Shown: positions 23,036 to 26,015 of the stretch, in pieces
Layout: each line of letters opens with the position of its first letter
Numbering within the stretch: the first letter of the stretch is position 1
Source of the DNA: Roseomonas haemaphysalidis
GTDB taxonomy: Bacteria > Pseudomonadota > Alphaproteobacteria > Acetobacterales > Acetobacteraceae
Direction of reading: 5' to 3'
Length of the DNA stretch: 26,015 nucleotides
NCBI RefSeq assembly: GCF_017355405.1
Contig: NZ_CP061183.1
Span: 1 to 26,015, forward strand
Translations under genes and position numbers: made by a program
Notes under the pieces: generated by a model
Database searches by the model: none
Seen by the model: the letters and a program-made list of their open reading frames with translations, nothing else
What the model was told of the DNA's origin: nothing

Positions 23036-23588
23036 AGCTCAACTGTCCCCGCGACGTTCTTAACCGCCAGAGGCAACCAATCTGGAAATTTTTCCAGAGT
23101 CTATTGCAAATTCTATTCTAGAAACATCCCTGTTTTATACAGCAAGAAATTAGACCGTATTACGTTCCGAAACCTAATGCAGCACTCTGCTCCGCTACCT
23201 GATGCAGCTCTATGTTTCACAACCTGATGCGGCACTGTCTGAAGAAAGGAATGCCGCAAATCTCGACGGTCGTGCTGGACGTATATCTCAAGGGTATGCT
23301 GTGAATTTAGACAATCGTATGCCGCACCTCGATATCGATCAGTGCCTAGACGATGAGGGCTTAACAAACAGATTCCATATCTTGCTGCCGAAGTGGACCC
23401 ATTCCCGTGATATTCCTACCGCTGTCATGCAGACGCTTGAGGTACAAACTTTATGATCAGTCGCGTGGATGATCGGCCCGGTGAATTGCAACTCATCCCT
23501 GGCGAAACCTATCGGCGTAGTTCTTTGCATAAGCATTTTGGTGGGCAACAGCATGCACTGACATTTTGCTCGGATCACCTCATGGGGG
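23036..23588. other. Non-coding stretch with iteron-like repeats
   Basis: About 550 bases, AT-rich at 23080-23170, with no convincing gene. It holds the three 25-bp-period repeats listed separately and further ATGCCGCA-like words at 23251-23258 and 23319-23326. A + strand frame at 23202-23456 exists but overlaps the repeats and has no recognisable features or ribosome site. Confidence 0.45.
23171..23245. repeat. Three direct repeats with 25-bp period
   Basis: AACCTAATGCAGCAC (23171), TACCTGATGCAGCTC (23196) and AACCTGATGCGGCAC (23221) begin exactly 25 bases apart. The first 15 bases are conserved and the next 10 differ. The period is not a multiple of three, so this is not a protein repeat. 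It fits iterons, recombinase arm sites or a transposon end. Confidence 0.65.
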
Positions 23589-23802
23589 CTGGTCAATGGC
23601 GACGCCGCGGTCGGCGAGCATGAGCTCGAGATCGCGGTAGCTGATGGGAACATCAGGCACCAGCGGACCGCCCAAAGGATCACCTCGGCGGTGAACTGCC
23701 GGCCCTTGAATCTCAGATCCGCCCGAACTTCCACCTGCCGTCGTTTTGCCATGCCCTAGATTGGCCCCGATCCCGTCACGCCACAAAAGATGCAACAGAA
23801 CC
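23589..23802 (-). mobile_element. IS6-family element remnant, N-terminal end
   Basis: The minus strand shows the IS6 start: terminal repeat GGTTCTGTTGCA (complement of 23791-23802), then an ATG at 23752 with MAKRRQVEVRADLRFKGRQF and VILWAVRWCLMFP. A one-base loss near 23647-23660 moves to the next frame, giving ISYRDLELMLADRGVAIDQ. The sequence breaks near 23589, about 55 codons in. Both the frameshift and truncation make it inactive. Orientation is the same as the C-terminal remnant at 11339-11588. Confidence 0.75.
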
Positions 23803-23947
23803 GGCGTCAGCTCCCTCAAGCACTTCTGGAGAACTCCATTCTCATCCATGCGGAGCCAGGTTGCCGATGGGGCGACAACAAGCCGAACACGGATCACGGG
23901 AAGGCAAGCCGGCTGGGTTTGTCACCGCTTCTTTGTCCTGTCCGCCG

Positions 23948-25816
23948 TTACTGCGGTGCCAGGAGTTCACCAGGGTTCGCGACGGCCTCCTCTTGTAGGC
24001 GGACCGCACCTCCGCCCCCCCCACTGACGTGCCAATGCTCGAGGTGCTTGTAGACGATCACCTTATTCTCGAGCATGGCACCATGGTCGCGGCAAAATCG
24101 CTCCAAGGTGTCGCGCGGGCCAATCATCTCGACGCACATGGTGAGTTCTGGGTTGCTGATCTCGGCCATAGGTTCCTGCACTGCGCCGTGATTGCTGAAG
24201 CCAAAGTGGGTGTGATGCGCCGTGGCGTTCACCAGCCCCGCCTGCTTCGCCCGCAGCACCAGTTCCCGGAACAGCGGCCTGGACGATAGCGCTCCCCTGA
24301 TCCCGGCGTGCCGCCGGTACTTCTCGCGGGGTTTCATGTAGATCCAGATCATCCCGATCTCCTTGGAGGTCAGGTCGTGAGCTGTGTGCATAGGGGTGTC
24401 GTCCTGGGCTGTTCTGGAGATGGCAGGCGTAAGTTTCGTACCGTCGGCCGCGGCACCCGCGGACGGACTCCGCCACTTCCAGAGCACGGGGTGGAGATCA
24501 CGGGCGTGCCGGAGGGAGGCATCCGGTGGCAGGCGCGGGATGCGTGTCTTCGGCACGCCGATCCGCTGCGACAGGTAGATGCCGGAATGGCCGGAGCAGA
24601 GGTAGGCAACGAAGCAGGCGGTCGCGATGTAGGCGGTGTTGGCGGCGCCAAAGAGCTCGATCCCCATCAGGGTGCAGGCCAGCGGCGTGTTGGCCGCGCC
24701 CGCGAACAGCGCGACGAAGCCGAGCGCCGCCATCAGGTCCACCGGCGCGTTAAGCGGGGCCGACAAGGCATTGCCCAGCGCCGCTCCGACGAAGAAGAGC
24801 GGCGTCACCTCGCCACCCTTGAACCCTGTCGCCAGCGCCAGGACGGTGAAGGCGATCTTCCACACCCAGGCCCAGCCGTAATGCGCGGGACCGAAGAAGT
24901 TCATGATCGAGGCCCCGCCCGGCTCGGGCGAGATGACGCCAAGGCCGATGTAGTCGCGGCTGCCGGTCGCGTAGACGAGCGCGATGATCAGTACGCCGCC
25001 GATGGCGGGCCGTAGCCAGGCGACCGGGCACAGCCGCTTTGCCAAGCCGCCAACCCGATGCGCCAGTTCGGAGAAGAGCAGGCTGCACAGGCCGAAGGCG
25101 ACGCCCGCGACGGCCACCTTAGCCAGCAGGACGGGATCGATGTGGAAGGCCGTGACGCCCGCCTCCGCGTACCCGGCAAAGCCGAGGTGATACGCGATAT
25201 GTGTCACGCCCCAGGCATGGCAGGTGTAGTCAGCTACGATAGCCGCCAGAACTGCCGGGACGAGCGCGGTGTATTCGACCTGCCCGACGGTCAGCACCTC
25301 GAGGGCGAAGACCGCGCCCGCGATGGGCGTGCCGAAGACGGCGCCGAAGCCCGCGGCGATGCCCACCATCAGTAGAATGCGGACCTCGTCGGGCTTCAGG
25401 AAGAGCGCTTTGGCAACACCGCCCGCGATGCTACCGCCCACCTGCACGGCCGTACCCTCACGGCCGACGGAGGCGCCGAAGAGGTGACTGACGATCGTGG
25501 AGACCAGGATCAGCGGTGCCATGCGCAGTGGCACACCGCCGCCGGGCTGGTGGATCTGCTCGACGATAAGGTTGTTGCCGCCTTCCGCGGGCCGTCCGAC
25601 CCAATGGTAGACGAGGCCGACGGCGACCCCGGCTAGCGGCAGCGCAAAGAGGAGGGCCGGGTTATCGAAGCGGATTGCTGTGACCCGGTCCAGGGTCCAA
25701 AGGAAGGCGGCACAGAGCGTCCCCACGGTGGCGGCTACCGGCAGGATGATGGCGAGCCATTTCGCGGCCAAGCCAAAATGGCGCAGCCGTTCGCCCAGGA
25801 AGGCGCTGGGTGTCAT
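23948..25816 (-). CDS. ClC-F type fluoride/proton antiporter fused to DUF190
   Basis: A 622-residue protein. Residues about 1-430 form a ClC channel core with ten or more membrane segments. The usual GSGIP is replaced by GGNNLI (79-84), and the gating region is GASVGREGTAVQVGGS (E120), both typical of the ClC-F fluoride/H+ antiporter branch. Later helices include GIAAGFGAVFGTPIAGAVFA and FKGGEVTPLFFVGAALG. After a polar linker, residues about 476-600 match the PII-like DUF190 family: SKEIGMIWIYMKPREKY, FRELVLRAKQAGLVNATAHH and TMCVEMIGPRDTLERFCRDH. DUF190 genes commonly neighbour crcB. It should export toxic fluoride, with DUF190 as a possible cytosolic regulator. A fluoride riboswitch lies about 110 bases upstream. 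A separate start at 24391 for DUF190 is possible, but the frame is continuous. Confidence 0.87.
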   Translation of the reverse strand: MTPSAFLGERLRHFGLAAKWLAIILPVAATVGTLCAAFLWTLDRVTAIRFDNPALLFALPLAGVAVGLVYHWVGRPAEGGNNLIVEQIHQPGGGVPLRMAPLILVSTIVSHLFGASVGREGTAVQVGGSIAGGVAKALFLKPDEVRILLMVGIAAGFGAVFGTPIAGAVFALEVLTVGQVEYTALVPAVLAAIVADYTCHAWGVTHIAYHLGFAGYAEAGVTAFHIDPVLLAKVAVAGVAFGLCSLLFSELAHRVGGLAKRLCPVAWLRPAIGGVLIIALVYATGSRDYIGLGVISPEPGGASIMNFFGPAHYGWAWVWKIAFTVLALATGFKGGEVTPLFFVGAALGNALSAPLNAPVDLMAALGFVALFAGAANTPLACTLMGIELFGAANTAYIATACFVAYLCSGHSGIYLSQRIGVPKTRIPRLPPDASLRHARDLHPVLWKWRSPSAGAAADGTKLTPAISRTAQDDTPMHTAHDLTSKEIGMIWIYMKPREKYRRHAGIRGALSSRPLFRELVLRAKQAGLVNATAHHTHFGFSNHGAVQEPMAEISNPELTMCVEMIGPRDTLERFCRDHGAMLENKVIVYKHLEHWHVSGGGGGAVRLQEEAVANPGELLAPQ

Positions 25817-25925
25817 GCAAGGAATCCAGAAATGAGGCCGCGCGGACGAGACGCCACGACGGCAGCAGAGTTGGATGGAGCTTGGGACAGCAACTGGACG
25901 GATTCCCCCTCACAAGTGGTGTGAA

Positions 25926-25993
25926 GTAGGAATCATCAGCCGTCGCATAAGGCGGGGCGGTTCGACCGGAGTGGTCAGGCAGAGTCCATTGCC
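25926..25993 (-). promoter_or_regulatory. Fluoride riboswitch (crcB motif)
   Basis: The minus strand reads GGCAATGGACTCTGCC at its 5' end, then a small GACC/GGTC hairpin, AACCGCC, and GGCTGATGATTCCTAC at its 3' end. These are the conserved blocks of the crcB/fluoride aptamer (ATGG with flanking GGC...GCC stem, AACCGC, GCTGATGAnTCCTAC). The GGACTC/GATTCC helix has one mismatch. The aptamer lies in the leader of the ClC-F gene, the expected target. Fluoride binding should turn expression on. Confidence 0.8.
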
Positions 25994-26015
25994 TTAGGGT
26001 TCAGAGTTAAGGGGC

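Noticed and set aside
22637..23227. Plus-strand frame of 196 codons
   Set aside because: Antisense to the excisionase-like gene and running through the AT-rich repeat region.
23202..23456. Plus-strand frame of 84 codons after the 25-bp repeats
   Set aside because: No ribosome site or known motif, and it begins inside the repeat array.
1..26015. tRNA or rRNA genes as integration targets
   Set aside because: None was seen by eye; a tRNA search tool would be needed to exclude them fully.

Overview
The window is very GC-rich, uses GTG and TTG starts, and carries Tat-type molybdoenzymes, an ECF sigma/anti-sigma pair and IS6- and IS5-family transposase scraps. This suggests an alphaproteobacterium of the Acetobacteraceae/Roseomonas or Methylobacterium kind. 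That is inference from style; there is no rRNA or marker gene. The partition genes, paired recombinases and IS debris make a plasmid or a chromosomal mobile island likely.

Region 1 (about 1-7254) is a sulfite module. It starts with a decayed cytochrome c gene and a LysR regulator on the + strand. A co-oriented minus-strand run follows, in transcription order: a SorA-type sulfite dehydrogenase, a one-heme cytochrome c, a universal stress protein, a small CrcB-like membrane fragment, a second sulfite oxidase, a DUF4142 protein and a YeiH-type exporter. Several of these genes touch or overlap by ATGA, so they are probably one operon. The two oxidases would turn periplasmic sulfite into sulfate, pass electrons to cytochrome c, and YeiH/LysR would handle sulfite or sulfate sensing and export.

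Region 2 (7476-11288) holds a glycine-rich stress-type protein on the + strand facing a four-gene minus-strand operon: NTF2-like lipoprotein, ECF sigma factor, anti-sigma factor and YVTN beta-propeller. The 3' ends of the two converging units are caught in a 261-bp exact tandem duplication (7880-8401).

Region 3 (about 11339-23802) is an accessory block bounded by two remnants of IS6-family transposases: a C-terminal piece on the left and an N-terminal piece on the right, in the same orientation. Inside are a clipped RTX gene start, a short-motif repeat zone, an HTH protein of plasmid replication type, a ParA/ribbon-helix-helix partition pair with inverted repeats on both sides, a two-gene nuclease-helicase defence system resembling AbpAB (Hachiman-like), an IS5-family remnant, an HD-domain (p)ppGpp-hydrolase-like protein with an unknown neighbour, and two tyrosine recombinases behind an excisionase-like HTH gene. 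A 25-bp-period direct repeat lies upstream of the excisionase gene.

Region 4 (23948-25993) is a fluoride-resistance unit: a fluoride (crcB-motif) riboswitch followed by a ClC-F type fluoride exporter fused to a C-terminal DUF190 domain.
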